DNA of 64,000 nucleotides, from positions 186,001 through 250,000 of the forward strand of contig CAMYID010000013.1 in NCBI GenBank assembly GCA_947258435.1, read 5' to 3'. The position numbers were made by a program, and so were the translations under genes. Source of the stretch: an uncultured Alphaproteobacteria bacterium (GTDB taxonomy: Bacteria; Pseudomonadota; Alphaproteobacteria; UBA11222). The notes beneath the pieces are model-generated. The model saw only the letters and a list, made by a program, of their open reading frames with translations, did not search any database and was not told the DNA's origin. Of this stretch, positions 1 through 8,785 are shown in pieces. How positions within the stretch are numbered: the stretch's first letter is position 1; each line of letters begins with the position of its first letter.

Positions 1-1
1 A

Positions 2-988
2 GCTGTTGGTGTATGCCACAGTGATCTGCATATTGCTGACGGTCATTATCCGTTCCGGCTGCCTGCCGTGCTGGGCCATGAAGCGGCCGGTATTGTGGAG
101 CAGGTGGGGTCTGACGTGACCTATGTGAAGCCGGGCGATCACGTGATCACCTGCCTGTCGGTATTTTGCGGCCATTGCGATCATTGCCTGACCGGCCATA
201 TGGCCCGCTGCGGCAGCCGCGAAACCCAGCGGACAAAGGAAGAAGAGCCCCGGCTGATGCTGAACGGCAGATATATGACGCAGTTCGCAAGCCTTTCATC
301 TTATGCCGAGCAGATGCTGGTGCATGAGCATGCTATCGTGAAAGTGCGTGAGGATATGCCGCTTGATCGGGCGGCACTGATCGGGTGCGGTGTGATGACC
401 GGTGCTGGGGCTGCAATTAACACCGCAAAGGTTGAGCCGGGCTCGACGGTGGCAGTCATTGGCTGCGGCGGCATCGGGCTGAGCGCCATTAACGGTGCGG
501 CAATTGCCGGCGCGGGCCGGATTATCGCGATCGATATGGTCGGTTCCAAACTCAACCTTGCAAAACAGTTCGGCGCAACCGATGTGATCAACGCAAAAGA
601 CGGCAATGTGGTCGAGCAGGTGCGCGAGCTGACAGGCGGCGGCGTGCATTACAGCTTCGAGGCGATCGGTCTCAAGCAAACGGCCGAAGATGCATTCAAG
701 ATGGTACGCACAGGTGGCGTTGCGACGGTCATCGGCATGATCCCGGTCGGCACGATGGTCGAAGTGCATGGCGCGGAACTGCTGCAGGAGAAAAAGCTGC
801 AGGGTTCGATGATGGGGTCGAACCGTTTCCGCGTCGATATGCCCCGGCTGGTCGACTTCTATATGTCGGGCAAGCTCAAGCTTGACGAGATGATCTCCGA
901 TCACATCAAGCTTGAGGACATCAATCAGGCATTTGATAATCTGCGTACCGGTGAAGTGGCCCGCCAGGTCATCATGATGGATAGCTGA
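2..988 (+). CDS. Zinc-dependent alcohol dehydrogenase, 5' part missing
   Basis: Medium-chain NAD(P)-dependent, zinc-type alcohol dehydrogenase, cut by the window edge; the open frame runs from base 2 and lacks only about the first 35 residues compared with the copy at 1928-3013. Visible are the catalytic-zinc region (VCHSD, then GHEAAG), the four-cysteine structural zinc lobe (FCGHCDHC followed by a fourth Cys) and the Rossmann motif GCGGIG followed by an acidic residue (IIAID), which favours NAD over NADP. It is nearly identical in its C-terminal half to the second copy, so the two are tandem paralogues. Role: oxidation of an alcohol, or reduction of an aldehyde, in the catabolic region. Substrate unknown. 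Confidence 0.9.
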   Translation, partial: AVGVCHSDLHIADGHYPFRLPAVLGHEAAGIVEQVGSDVTYVKPGDHVITCLSVFCGHCDHCLTGHMARCGSRETQRTKEEEPRLMLNGRYMTQFASLSSYAEQMLVHEHAIVKVREDMPLDRAALIGCGVMTGAGAAINTAKVEPGSTVAVIGCGGIGLSAINGAAIAGAGRIIAIDMVGSKLNLAKQFGATDVINAKDGNVVEQVRELTGGGVHYSFEAIGLKQTAEDAFKMVRTGGVATVIGMIPVGTMVEVHGAELLQEKKLQGSMMGSNRFRVDMPRLVDFYMSGKLKLDEMISDHIKLEDINQAFDNLRTGEVARQVIMMDS

Positions 989-1022
989 TCTTTCACTGCC
1001 GAACCGGCAACAACATATGCTG

Positions 1023-1057
1023 AAAAGCCGCCTCCCGCTCAGAGAGGCGGCTTTTTG
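1023..1057 (+). terminator. Intrinsic terminator, probably bidirectional
   Basis: Perfect stem AGCCGCCTC / GAGGCGGCT with flanking A and T runs (CTTTTTGTTTT on the right), 35 bases after the first alcohol dehydrogenase. It also lies just beyond the stop of the converging hydrolase at 1073, so it can serve both genes. Confidence 0.85.
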
Positions 1058-1072
1058 TTTTCCAACTGGTTG

Positions 1073-1801
1073 TCAGCTGTCGCCGTTTGCGATCTTGTCC
1101 AGAATCGCGGTCAGTTCGTCGGGCATGGCGAAGAAAGGCGAATGCCCGCAATCGAGCGGGAACACCTGTTCGCAGGGCGTGTGCGTATACATGCGTTTTT
1201 GCAGCGAGGGCGTGAGTACACGGTCGTTGCGGCATTCAACGTAATAGCGCGGGATGCGCCCGTAATTTTCAGCGCTAGTATGAAGTGCCGTGGCGAAGGG
1301 AGCCGCGGACTGCCGACACAGCAGTGAAGCGGCGCGCGCCGCATCCTCTGTCGGGCAGTCGTGATAGAATAATTCGGTGATCGCTTCGGAATTGAGCGTG
1401 ACTTCCGACCCATCGGGGGTGAATCCGATATTGCCGGCAAGTCGCGAATCCGGATCGGCATATTCGGCATCCTGCAATGTTTCCCCGTTACCCAGCAGTA
1501 CAGCGCAGATATATGCAAGCCCTTGAACCCTGTCAGGCATGGCCTCGGCCGCCTGGCTGATCACCATCCCGCCCATGCTGTGCCCGGCAAGCAGCGCGGG
1601 GCCATCCATCTCCTCCAGCACCGCGCAAACATAGGCGGCATATCTGTCTATCGTCATCGCAGACAAGGGTTTGGGATTGTCGCCATGTCCGGGAAGATCG
1701 AGCGCAAGCGGCACATGACCCAAATCGCGTAAGCGCTCGCTTACCTTGTTCCAGCACCAAGCACCGTGCCAGGCGCCGTGAATGAGTATGATAGTCGCCA
1801 T
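1073..1801 (-). CDS. Alpha/beta hydrolase, methylesterase/hydroxynitrile-lyase-like
   Basis: 242 residues. The N-terminus has HGAWHGAWCW, the oxyanion-hole signature of the subfamily that includes plant methylesterases, hydroxynitrile lyases and bacterial aryl/pyrethroid esterases. Nucleophile elbow GHSMGG puts the catalytic serine at 75; Asp193 (RND) and His220 (CGHSPF) complete a plausible triad. No signal peptide, so it is cytoplasmic. It is divergent from the second alcohol dehydrogenase, with about 126 bp between the starts, and convergent with the first, so it sits inside the duplicated dehydrogenase pair. Likely role: hydrolysis of an ester whose alcohol product the dehydrogenases could oxidise; this coupling is inference. 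Confidence 0.85.
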   Translation of the reverse strand: MATIILIHGAWHGAWCWNKVSERLRDLGHVPLALDLPGHGDNPKPLSAMTIDRYAAYVCAVLEEMDGPALLAGHSMGGMVISQAAEAMPDRVQGLAYICAVLLGNGETLQDAEYADPDSRLAGNIGFTPDGSEVTLNSEAITELFYHDCPTEDAARAASLLCRQSAAPFATALHTSAENYGRIPRYYVECRNDRVLTPSLQKRMYTHTPCEQVFPLDCGHSPFFAMPDELTAILDKIANGDS

Positions 1802-1927
1802 AATTCGTTCGGAGCCTTTCAGCTGTCCTGCGACCTGCCGTTAGCGGGATGGCCTGTTTTTTGTTGCCGTTGGTCGCAATAGTTGAAACCCTGTACCTAT
1901 AATAAACGAAAAGGGGAGGGACAGGCC

Positions 1928-3013
1928 ATGAAAGCGGCAATATTACGCGAGGTCAAACAACCGCTGCAGATTGAACAGGCGGAGATTTCCAAACCCGGCC
2001 CGCGCGAGGTTCTGATCCGCACTGTGGCGGTCGGGGTATGCCACAGCGATGTGCATATGGCCGATGGGGCCTGGCCAATGCGGCTGCCGACCATTCCGGG
2101 CCATGAGGCGGCGGGTATTGTCGAACAGGTCGGTGCGGACGTGACCTATGTGCAGCCGGGCGATCATGTGATTACCTGCCCGTCTGTTTTTTGCGGCCAT
2201 TGCGATCATTGCCTCACCGGTCATATGTCGCTTTGTACAAGCAAGGAAACCCAGCGCGACCGCGATGAGGAACCGCGCCTGATGCTTGATGGCAGATACA
2301 TGACGCAATTCGGCGGATTGTCAGCCTTTGCCGAGAAGATGCTTGTTCATGAACATGCGCTTGTCAAAATCCGGGAAGATATGCCGCTGGATCGTGCCGC
2401 CCTGATCGGTTGCGGGGTGATGACCGGTGCAGGTGCCGCAATCAATACCGCGAAGGCGGAGCCTGGCTCGACGGTTGCGGTGATTGGCTGTGGCGGTATT
2501 GGCCTGAGTGCGATTAACGGTGCGGCCATCGCGGGAGCAGGTCAGATCATCGCGATCGACATGCTGGGGTCGAAGCTCAACCTTGCCAAGCAGTTCGGCG
2601 CGACCGACGTAATTGATGCGAGCGCGGGCAATGTGGTCGAGCAGGTGCGCGAGCTGACCGGTGGTGGTGTGCATTACAGCTTCGAGGCAATCGGCCTCAA
2701 GCAAACAGCCGAGGATGCGTTCAAGATGGTGAGGACCGGGGGCGTTGCTACCGTGATTGGCATGATCCCGATGGGCACAATGGTTGAGGTGCATGGCGCC
2801 GAGCTGCTGCAGGAAAAACGTCTGCAGGGCTCGCTGATGGGGTCAAACCGCTTTCGGGTCGATATGCCCCGGCTTGTGGACTTCTATCTCGATGGCCGGT
2901 TGCATCTCGATGAAATGATTTCCGATCATATCCGTCTGGAAGACATCAATCAGGCATTCGATAATCTGCGCAAAGGCGGCGTCGCGCGGCAGATCATTAT
3001 GATGGAAAGCTAG
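1928..3013 (+). CDS. Zinc-dependent alcohol dehydrogenase, second copy
   Basis: 361 residues from the ATG at 1928, chosen because AGGGGAGGG lies just upstream and the product then begins MKAAILREV, as usual in the family. Medium-chain dehydrogenase with catalytic zinc residues (VCHSD, GHEAAG), a four-cysteine structural zinc lobe and Rossmann motif GCGGIG ending in IIAID (NAD type). Over the shared length it differs from the copy at 2-988 by scattered substitutions plus many silent changes, so the duplication is not very recent and both copies look selected. The SDR starts 30 bases downstream, probably in the same transcript, giving two oxidoreductases in series. Confidence 0.92.
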   Translation: MKAAILREVKQPLQIEQAEISKPGPREVLIRTVAVGVCHSDVHMADGAWPMRLPTIPGHEAAGIVEQVGADVTYVQPGDHVITCPSVFCGHCDHCLTGHMSLCTSKETQRDRDEEPRLMLDGRYMTQFGGLSAFAEKMLVHEHALVKIREDMPLDRAALIGCGVMTGAGAAINTAKAEPGSTVAVIGCGGIGLSAINGAAIAGAGQIIAIDMLGSKLNLAKQFGATDVIDASAGNVVEQVRELTGGGVHYSFEAIGLKQTAEDAFKMVRTGGVATVIGMIPMGTMVEVHGAELLQEKRLQGSLMGSNRFRVDMPRLVDFYLDGRLHLDEMISDHIRLEDINQAFDNLRKGGVARQIIMMES

Positions 3014-3043
3014 CCGCTGACAGCAGTTCACGGGAGGAAAGTT

Positions 3044-3799
3044 ATGGCGGATCTTAAAGGTAAGGTGGCGGTTGTGACCGGCGCGGGGCAGGGTATCGGG
3101 CGAGCGATTGCCCTGCGGCTTGCCGCAGCCGGTGCCGATGTCGTGGTGGGGGAGCTTGTGCGCGACAGGATCACGGCGACAGTTGAGGCAGTGAAAGCTG
3201 CGGGCGGTCGCGCGGCCGGGGTGGAGGTGGATGTGCGCGACCGGAACCAGGTTGAAACACTGATCGCCGCGGCTTCCGAAAATTTCGGCCGGCTGGATAT
3301 TCTGGTCAATAATGCGGGTACGGACATTGTTCGCGATCTTGTCGATCTGAGCGACGAGGAGTGGGACCTGCAGATCGATGTCAATCTGAAGGGTACGTTT
3401 TATTGCTGCCGTGCGGCGATCCCGGAAATTATCAAAGCGGGCGGCGGGGCAATCGTCAACATCGCCTCGGTCGCGGGATATGTTTGTTATCCGGGGGGCA
3501 CCGCCTATGCGGCGGCAAAAGCCGGGGTCACCGGATTGACACGCGCGCTTGCCGGCGAGGTGGGGCGGCACAATATTCGTGTCAATGCGGTGGCGCCGGG
3601 GCCGATCGATACACCGCTGGCGCGAACCGTGCTGAAAGAAATGGCGACGCGTGACGATCCGCAGCCATTTGCCGGTGTGATCCGCCGCTGGGGCAAGCCT
3701 GAGGAAATTGCCAATGCGGTCGCCTTCCTGGCTTCCGAACAGTCAAGCTATGTCACCGGTGATACGATCAGTGTCAGCGGCGGGGCCTTTATGCACTAA
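3044..3799 (+). CDS. Short-chain dehydrogenase/reductase
   Basis: 251 residues, classical SDR. The cofactor motif TGAGQGIG is at 12-19, NNAG at 89-92 and the catalytic Ser142-Tyr155-Lys159 set (YAAAK) is complete. C-terminal GG.FMH ending is typical. A strong ribosome site, GGGAGGAAAG, precedes the ATG. The gene follows the alcohol dehydrogenase by 30 bases and is probably co-transcribed. General function is NAD(P)-linked oxidation of a hydroxyl, for example a 3-hydroxyacyl-CoA; the exact substrate cannot be read from sequence. Confidence 0.92.
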   Translation: MADLKGKVAVVTGAGQGIGRAIALRLAAAGADVVVGELVRDRITATVEAVKAAGGRAAGVEVDVRDRNQVETLIAAASENFGRLDILVNNAGTDIVRDLVDLSDEEWDLQIDVNLKGTFYCCRAAIPEIIKAGGGAIVNIASVAGYVCYPGGTAYAAAKAGVTGLTRALAGEVGRHNIRVNAVAPGPIDTPLARTVLKEMATRDDPQPFAGVIRRWGKPEEIANAVAFLASEQSSYVTGDTISVSGGAFMH

Positions 3800-3852
3800 G
3801 GTATGTATTTGACCAGCGGTATACGGGTCAGTTTTCGTATAATAAAGTAATC

Positions 3853-3876
3853 GCCCGCTGCCGCGATGCAGCGGGC
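3853..3876 (-). terminator. Possible terminator of the phosphohexomutase gene
   Basis: Perfect 9-bp stem GCCCGCTGC / GCAGCGGGC with a 6-base loop, 8 bases beyond the stop of the leftward mutase gene. The run after it on the minus strand (GATTACTTTATT) is only partly T-rich, so strength is uncertain. Confidence 0.55.
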
Positions 3877-3883
3877 GGCTGTA

Positions 3884-5383
3884 TCAGATTTTCTGGTCGT
3901 AGTCCCCGACATCCTGAATTGCGCCCAGATGGGAATCGATCTCGCCGAACATCTCGCGCATCTTTTCTTCCGATACGGGGCTTTCCACCACGACCACAAG
4001 CGAGGGTTTGTTCGAGGAGGCGCGCACAAGCCCCCAGGTGCCGTCCTCAAGCACGATGCGAACGCCGTTCACAGTGACGACATCGCGAATGCGCTGCCCA
4101 AGGATTGTATTGCCCGCCTCGAACATCTTCACATAGTGGGCTGTGACCTGCTCGACGACCTGATATTTCGTCTCGTCGGGGCAGTAAGGGGCCATGGTGG
4201 GGGAACCCCAGGCCGGCGGCAGTGCCCGGCGCAGATCGGCAAGCGGGGTGCCGTGATTATTGTCGAGAAAACGGCAGACCGCGATAGCGGAAACAAGCCC
4301 GTCATCATAGCCATGGCCAAGCGGCGGATTGAAAAAATAATGGCCGCTTTTCTCGAAGCCGGCGAGGGCGCCAAGTTCCTTGACGCGGCGCTTCATGTGG
4401 GAATGACCGGTTTTCCAGTAATCGATCGTGGCACCGTTCGCCTTCAGCACGTCGTCGGTCTGGTAAAGGCCTGTTGATTTTACATCCACGACGAAAGTCG
4501 AATTGGGATACTGCGCCGATAAATCGCGCGCCAGAAACAGGCCGACCTTGTCGGCAAAGATTTCTTCCCCCTCGTTATCGACCACGCCGCACCGGTCCCC
4601 GTCGCCGTCGAAGGCCAGCCCGACATCGGCGCCCGATTCCAGCACGGTATCGCGCAAGGCATGCAGCATCTTCATGTCTTCGGGATTCGGATTGTGGTTG
4701 GGGAAGGTAAAATCAAGCTCGCAATCAAGCGGGATGACCTCTGCCCCGATGGCCTCAAGCATGGCCGGGGCGAACAGACCCGCGGTGCCATTTCCACAGG
4801 CGGCCACGACACGCAGGGGATGGGCAAGTTTCACCCCGTCTGTCATGTCGGCGAGATAGCGTTCGCGCAGATCTGAGATAAAGCGGTAGCTGCCGCTACC
4901 TTGCATCGTAAAGCTGCCGGACAGCACGATTTCCTTCAGCCGCGCCATTTGATCGGGGCCATGGGTGAGGGGGCGTTCCATGCCGATCTTCACCCCTGTC
5001 CAGCCATTTTCGTTGTGGCTGGCTGTGACCATGGCGACCGCGGGTACATCCAGTGCAAACTGCGCGTAATAAGCCATTGGCGACAAGGCCAGTCCGATAT
5101 CATGCACATCGCACCCCGCTGCCATCAGTCCGGTCATCAACGCATATTTGATCGACTGGCTGTAGGAGCGGTAGTCATGGCCGACCGCAATCGCAGGGCG
5201 GAGTCCAAGCTCATGCATCTGGGTGGCAATCCCCATGCCAAGCGCCTGAATTCCCATCAGATTAACATCATCATTGAACAACCAGCGCGCGTCATATTCA
5301 CGGAACCCGGTGGGGGCTGTCAGCGGGGTAACTTCAAAAGCTGCGGTGTTGCGGGTCAGTTTTTCAGCGGGTTTTGGAAACAT
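3884..5383 (-). CDS. Phosphomannomutase/phosphoglucomutase
   Basis: 499 residues, alpha-D-phosphohexomutase family, interconverting hexose 1- and 6-phosphates for GDP-mannose or UDP-glucose, i.e. surface polysaccharide and LPS precursors. All four functional loops are visible: phosphoserine loop TASHN at 120-124 (Ser122), metal loop DGDGDR at 259-264, sugar-binding loop GFEKSGH (where GGEMSGH is common) and C-terminal phosphate-binding loop RASSNKPS. Length fits the PMM/PGM group. It runs opposite to the SDR and lies downstream of the phosphoesterase on the same strand, with a 51-bp gap. The sequence does not decide between mannose and glucose preference. Confidence 0.92.
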   Translation of the reverse strand: MFPKPAEKLTRNTAAFEVTPLTAPTGFREYDARWLFNDDVNLMGIQALGMGIATQMHELGLRPAIAVGHDYRSYSQSIKYALMTGLMAAGCDVHDIGLALSPMAYYAQFALDVPAVAMVTASHNENGWTGVKIGMERPLTHGPDQMARLKEIVLSGSFTMQGSGSYRFISDLRERYLADMTDGVKLAHPLRVVAACGNGTAGLFAPAMLEAIGAEVIPLDCELDFTFPNHNPNPEDMKMLHALRDTVLESGADVGLAFDGDGDRCGVVDNEGEEIFADKVGLFLARDLSAQYPNSTFVVDVKSTGLYQTDDVLKANGATIDYWKTGHSHMKRRVKELGALAGFEKSGHYFFNPPLGHGYDDGLVSAIAVCRFLDNNHGTPLADLRRALPPAWGSPTMAPYCPDETKYQVVEQVTAHYVKMFEAGNTILGQRIRDVVTVNGVRIVLEDGTWGLVRASSNKPSLVVVVESPVSEEKMREMFGEIDSHLGAIQDVGDYDQKI

Positions 5384-5434
5384 CGGCTTGTCACTATTTG
5401 CTTACGTTGTTGTACAAATCCATATCTGCTTGGA

Positions 5435-6262
5435 TTACGCGGTTTTGCCTTCCAACGCGAACAAATTCGCGGCCTGCATGTTGTCGGAAAGTGTGACTGT
5501 ATGCGTGATCACATCGGAACAGCCCGGCATGTCTGAATAAAGGTGGATCTGGAAGCCCACCGGTTCGCTGGTCCGGTAAAATGGTGTATCGGGGAAAAAT
5601 GGTATGCCGAAGCTGACCGCGGTGCTCGGCGAGACGGAGCCTTGGGTTCCACCAAAAGCGGTTGCGATTGCGCGGTGCAGATGTCCGCTGATTACCTTTT
5701 TGACCTGTCGATGTCGCGCCAGGATAGCGGCAAGTGCGGGCCCGTCCGCACAGGCGGGCTTGTTGCCGAAATCGATCATGCCTGAAAAAGGCGGGTGGTG
5801 CATCGCGATCAAAGTTGGCCTGTCGGGCGCCGCGGCAAGCTGTTTGTCAAGCCAGCCTAGCTGTCTTGCACCGATCGCGCCTTCAACTTCATTTTCAACG
5901 ACTGTGTCGAGCCCGATGATCCGCAGTGTGAAGTCGTCCTGCACAAAACGGCAATTTTCGTCATATTGCGCAAGATAGTGATGCCAGGGGAAGGCGGCGC
6001 GCAGTTTCGCGCGATTATCATGGTTGCCGGGCAGCAACATAAGCGGTGCGCGTAATTCGCCAATAATCTCGCGCAGGCAGGCATATTCCGCAGTTGCGCC
6101 GAATTGCACAAGATCGCCGGTTGCGATGACAAGATCAGGCTGTCGCGGCATACCATTGATGGCGGCGATGCAGCGTTCCAGATTGCCGGCACTGTCATAA
6201 CGACCGTTCAGCAGCGCCCGCGCCGCCCGAATATGCAAATCGCTGATCTGGATGACAAGCAT
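5435..6262 (-). CDS. Calcineurin-like metallophosphoesterase (CpdA/Icc-like)
   Basis: 275 residues. Binuclear metallophosphoesterase motifs are complete and in order: D8-x-H10, GD (Asp50), GNHD 79-82, HH 155-156 and GHLH 193-196. This spacing matches class III cyclic-nucleotide phosphodiesterases (CpdA/Icc) and related enzymes, so cAMP hydrolysis is possible, but members of the family act on many phosphoesters. No signal peptide. The start at 6262 has GGCGGTGG just upstream. It may form a leftward unit with the mutase. Confidence 0.85.
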   Translation of the reverse strand: MLVIQISDLHIRAARALLNGRYDSAGNLERCIAAINGMPRQPDLVIATGDLVQFGATAEYACLREIIGELRAPLMLLPGNHDNRAKLRAAFPWHHYLAQYDENCRFVQDDFTLRIIGLDTVVENEVEGAIGARQLGWLDKQLAAAPDRPTLIAMHHPPFSGMIDFGNKPACADGPALAAILARHRQVKKVISGHLHRAIATAFGGTQGSVSPSTAVSFGIPFFPDTPFYRTSEPVGFQIHLYSDMPGCSDVITHTVTLSDNMQAANLFALEGKTA

Positions 6263-6409
6263 GCGACCACCGCCGGGATTGAAACTGCGGTGTTAGTGAT
6301 GCGCTCTGCGGGCCCGAATTGCAAGCTGCACGGATCGTGTGCCTGTCTTACCGGGGCAGGACGGCGACAATTGAGCTGGAACAGGGGTGGAATTCAGGCT
6401 GCGCGCAGT

Positions 6410-6637
6410 TCAGTCGTCGAAGTTAAAAAAGGAAAATGCCGGTTTGCCGCCATTTTCGAAATATTCCGCGCGGCGTTTGCCAAGCCCTGCGATGACCGCA
6501 TCCCGTTCGTCATCGGAATAACGGAGCCATTTGGCAATTTCTTCCGGCGTGCGGAAGCAACCGGAACAAAATCCTGTGTCTTCATCCATCTGGCAGACGC
6601 GGATACAGGGCGATTGGCGTTGGGCGGACAGGCTCAT
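6410..6637 (-). CDS. DUF1289 small cysteine protein
   Basis: 75 residues from the ATG at 6637; a TTG 18 bases upstream is less likely. The signature is SPCIRVC..D..TGFCSGCFRT..EI..W, with Cys11, Cys15, Cys24 and Cys27 spaced like a small metal-binding site. This is the DUF1289 family, widespread in proteobacteria and of unknown function. It lies alone between cobS and the phosphoesterase on the minus strand. Confidence 0.88.
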   Translation of the reverse strand: MSLSAQRQSPCIRVCQMDEDTGFCSGCFRTPEEIAKWLRYSDDERDAVIAGLGKRRAEYFENGGKPAFSFFNFDD

Positions 6638-6724
6638 AGGTGACTCGCAAAACAAATCAATAAGAACGTAGCTGAAATCTATGCTAATAGATTATGGGTT
6701 TCAAGGGGGCGCCTTGCGCCGCTA

Positions 6725-7516
6725 TCATATTTGTAAACTGACGCTGAGCGCGATCAGGCAGGCCAGTTCGCTCACCTGCTGAATTGCGCCCAAGGCATCG
6801 CCCGTCTGCCCGCCGATCTGACGTTTGACAAGTGCGGCAAGCAGCAGGGCAGCGGCAGCGCCGCAAAGCAGCACGGGCAGAATGACGCCCGCGGGCAGGG
6901 CGACAAGCAGTATGCCCGCGGCCAGGGCACCGGCGATGATGATATCACGCCGGGCGGGCATGCCGGCCCGAAAGGAAAGTCCATCCTGCTTTGCCGGTGG
7001 CAACAGTCCCATCGCCATATACATGAAGGCGCGCGAGAGGCTTGCACTGGCGATCAGCGCAATCGCAACCCGCGCCGGATCATACAGGTCGGCCAGTACC
7101 GCTACACGCAGCAACAGGCACAGGATCAGCGTCACCGTGCCATAGGTGCCGATCCGGCTATCTGACATGATGGCGAGTTTCCGCGCCCGGCCATGGCCAC
7201 CGCCAAGGCCGTCGGCAATGTCAGCCAGCCCGTCTTCATGCAGCGCACCGGTGCTGAGCAACATGGTCGCCACAGCCAGCCCCGCCGCCAATGGTGCGCT
7301 CAGGCCGAGCCACAGGCAGACTCCGTAGACCGTGGCTCCAACCGCACCGATGATCACACCGGCCAGCGGCGCATAGCGCAATGCCGCGCTGAACTGGCGG
7401 GGACTGTCGGCGCTTTCCGAGGTATCGGAATCCGGAGCGGGCAGCGGAAAACGTGTCAGGAAGCTCAGGGTGAGCAGGATGTCTTGAAGCTGCCTGCGAA
7501 TTCGGTCTGGCGACAT
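6725..7516 (-). CDS. cobS: Adenosylcobinamide-GDP ribazoletransferase
   Basis: 263 residues from the ATG at 7516, which has AGAGGG six bases upstream; a longer start at 7534 lacks this. Polytopic membrane enzyme joining adenosylcobinamide-GDP and alpha-ribazole in the last assembly step of cobalamin. The family signatures HEDGLADIADGLGGG (from residue 93) and SDSRIGTYG (118-126) are intact. It diverges from cobT across about 130 bp, a common arrangement that puts activation of dimethylbenzimidazole next to its use. I see no cobalamin riboswitch in the short divergent gap. Confidence 0.95.
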   Translation of the reverse strand: MSPDRIRRQLQDILLTLSFLTRFPLPAPDSDTSESADSPRQFSAALRYAPLAGVIIGAVGATVYGVCLWLGLSAPLAAGLAVATMLLSTGALHEDGLADIADGLGGGHGRARKLAIMSDSRIGTYGTVTLILCLLLRVAVLADLYDPARVAIALIASASLSRAFMYMAMGLLPPAKQDGLSFRAGMPARRDIIIAGALAAGILLVALPAGVILPVLLCGAAAALLLAALVKRQIGGQTGDALGAIQQVSELACLIALSVSLQI

Positions 7517-7647
7517 GGAAGCCCTCTGGCACAAAATCTGTATGACGGGTATAGGTCAATTACGCCGCCAGGCAAATAATCTCGCCAGACTTTGTCCGGC
7601 TCGCCGAACGCGACGAACGCATCTGCACTGGAATATAGAGAGACCGC

Positions 7648-8676
7648 ATGCCAGAATCCGAAAGCGCCGCGCCTTTTGACGATATTCGCGATCTGATGCG
7701 CAATCTGCCCGAGGCAGACGCCAATGCGGTTGCAGCCGTGCATGCACGGGAGCAGGAGCTGACGAAACCTGCCGGGGCGTTGGGCCGGCTTGAAGAGCTT
7801 GCCGAATGGCTGGCGGGATGGCAGGGGCGTGCAACCCCTGCGGTCACAGCCCCGCAAGTTGCGATATTCGCCGCCAATCACGGGGTGACGCAGCATGGCG
7901 TATCTGCCTATCCGGTGTCGGTCACCCAGCAGATGATGGAAAACTTCGCGGCAGGCGGTGCGGCAATCAATCAGATCAGCGCCGCACATAATGCCGGACT
8001 GAAGGTTTTTGATCTGGCACTCGATATCCCGACGCCCGATATCACGGTGGCGCCTGCCATGAGCGAGATGGATTGCGCGGCGACCATTGCCTTCGGGATG
8101 GAGGCGATTGCCGGGGGAACCGACCTGCTTTGCCTTGGCGAAATGGGCATCGGGAATACCACGATTGCGTCGGCGATCTGCTGTGCGCTTTACGGTGGCG
8201 AGGTTGAGGACTGGGTCGGGCATGGCACAGGTGTCGATGCCGCGGGGCTTGCACGTAAAGTAGATGTCGTCCGCCATGCGTTGGCCACCCATGCGGCGCA
8301 GTTGACGGATCCGCTTGAAATTTTGCGCCATGTCGGTGGCCGGGAAGTGGCGGCAATGGTCGGGGCGATTATCGCCGCGCGCAGCCAGCGTATTCCGGTG
8401 CTGCTTGACGGGTTTGTCGTCTGTGCGGCCGCAGCAATTGTGCAGGGGCTTAATCCGGCGGGGCTTGATCACTGTGTTGCAGCACATCGATCGGCAGAAG
8501 CGCCCCATGGACAACTTCTTGAAAGGCTGGGCAAGGACCCCTTGCTTGATCTCGGGATGCGGCTTGGCGAGGGGAGCGGTGCGGCCCTTGCCATCCCGAT
8601 CGTTGCGACCGCCGCGGCGGTCCATGGCGGCATGGCGACCTTTGCGCAGGCAGGGGTGGCGAAGGCAGGTCCGTAG
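7648..8676 (+). CDS. cobT: Nicotinate-nucleotide-dimethylbenzimidazole phosphoribosyltransferase
   Basis: 342 residues. Makes alpha-ribazole phosphate from dimethylbenzimidazole and nicotinate mononucleotide, feeding CobS. Conserved blocks include TKPAGALGRLE near the N-terminus, the ANHGVTQHGVSAYP segment, GEMGIGNTT and RLGEGSGAALA, with catalytic Glu308. AGAGAG precedes the ATG at 7648. Divergent from cobS. The acyl-CoA dehydrogenase pair starts 110 bp downstream on the same strand, so read-through is possible though functionally unrelated. Confidence 0.96.
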   Translation: MPESESAAPFDDIRDLMRNLPEADANAVAAVHAREQELTKPAGALGRLEELAEWLAGWQGRATPAVTAPQVAIFAANHGVTQHGVSAYPVSVTQQMMENFAAGGAAINQISAAHNAGLKVFDLALDIPTPDITVAPAMSEMDCAATIAFGMEAIAGGTDLLCLGEMGIGNTTIASAICCALYGGEVEDWVGHGTGVDAAGLARKVDVVRHALATHAAQLTDPLEILRHVGGREVAAMVGAIIAARSQRIPVLLDGFVVCAAAAIVQGLNPAGLDHCVAAHRSAEAPHGQLLERLGKDPLLDLGMRLGEGSGAALAIPIVATAAAVHGGMATFAQAGVAKAGP

Positions 8677-8785
8677 ACAGGCTGACAGCGACATTTCGCG
8701 CCGCTGTAATTCTTGCCAAGAAAGGGGGGCGACCATAGTATCGCCTGGCCCCGAAACAGCACTATGCAAGTTGGAGACGTCACAT

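Noticed and set aside
7517-7647. Cobalamin riboswitch between cobS and cobT
   Set aside because: The gap is too short and I cannot find the conserved B12-box core.
8315-8785. Upstream extension of the first acyl-CoA dehydrogenase
   Set aside because: Overlaps the end of cobT in another frame; the family N-terminus begins at 8786.
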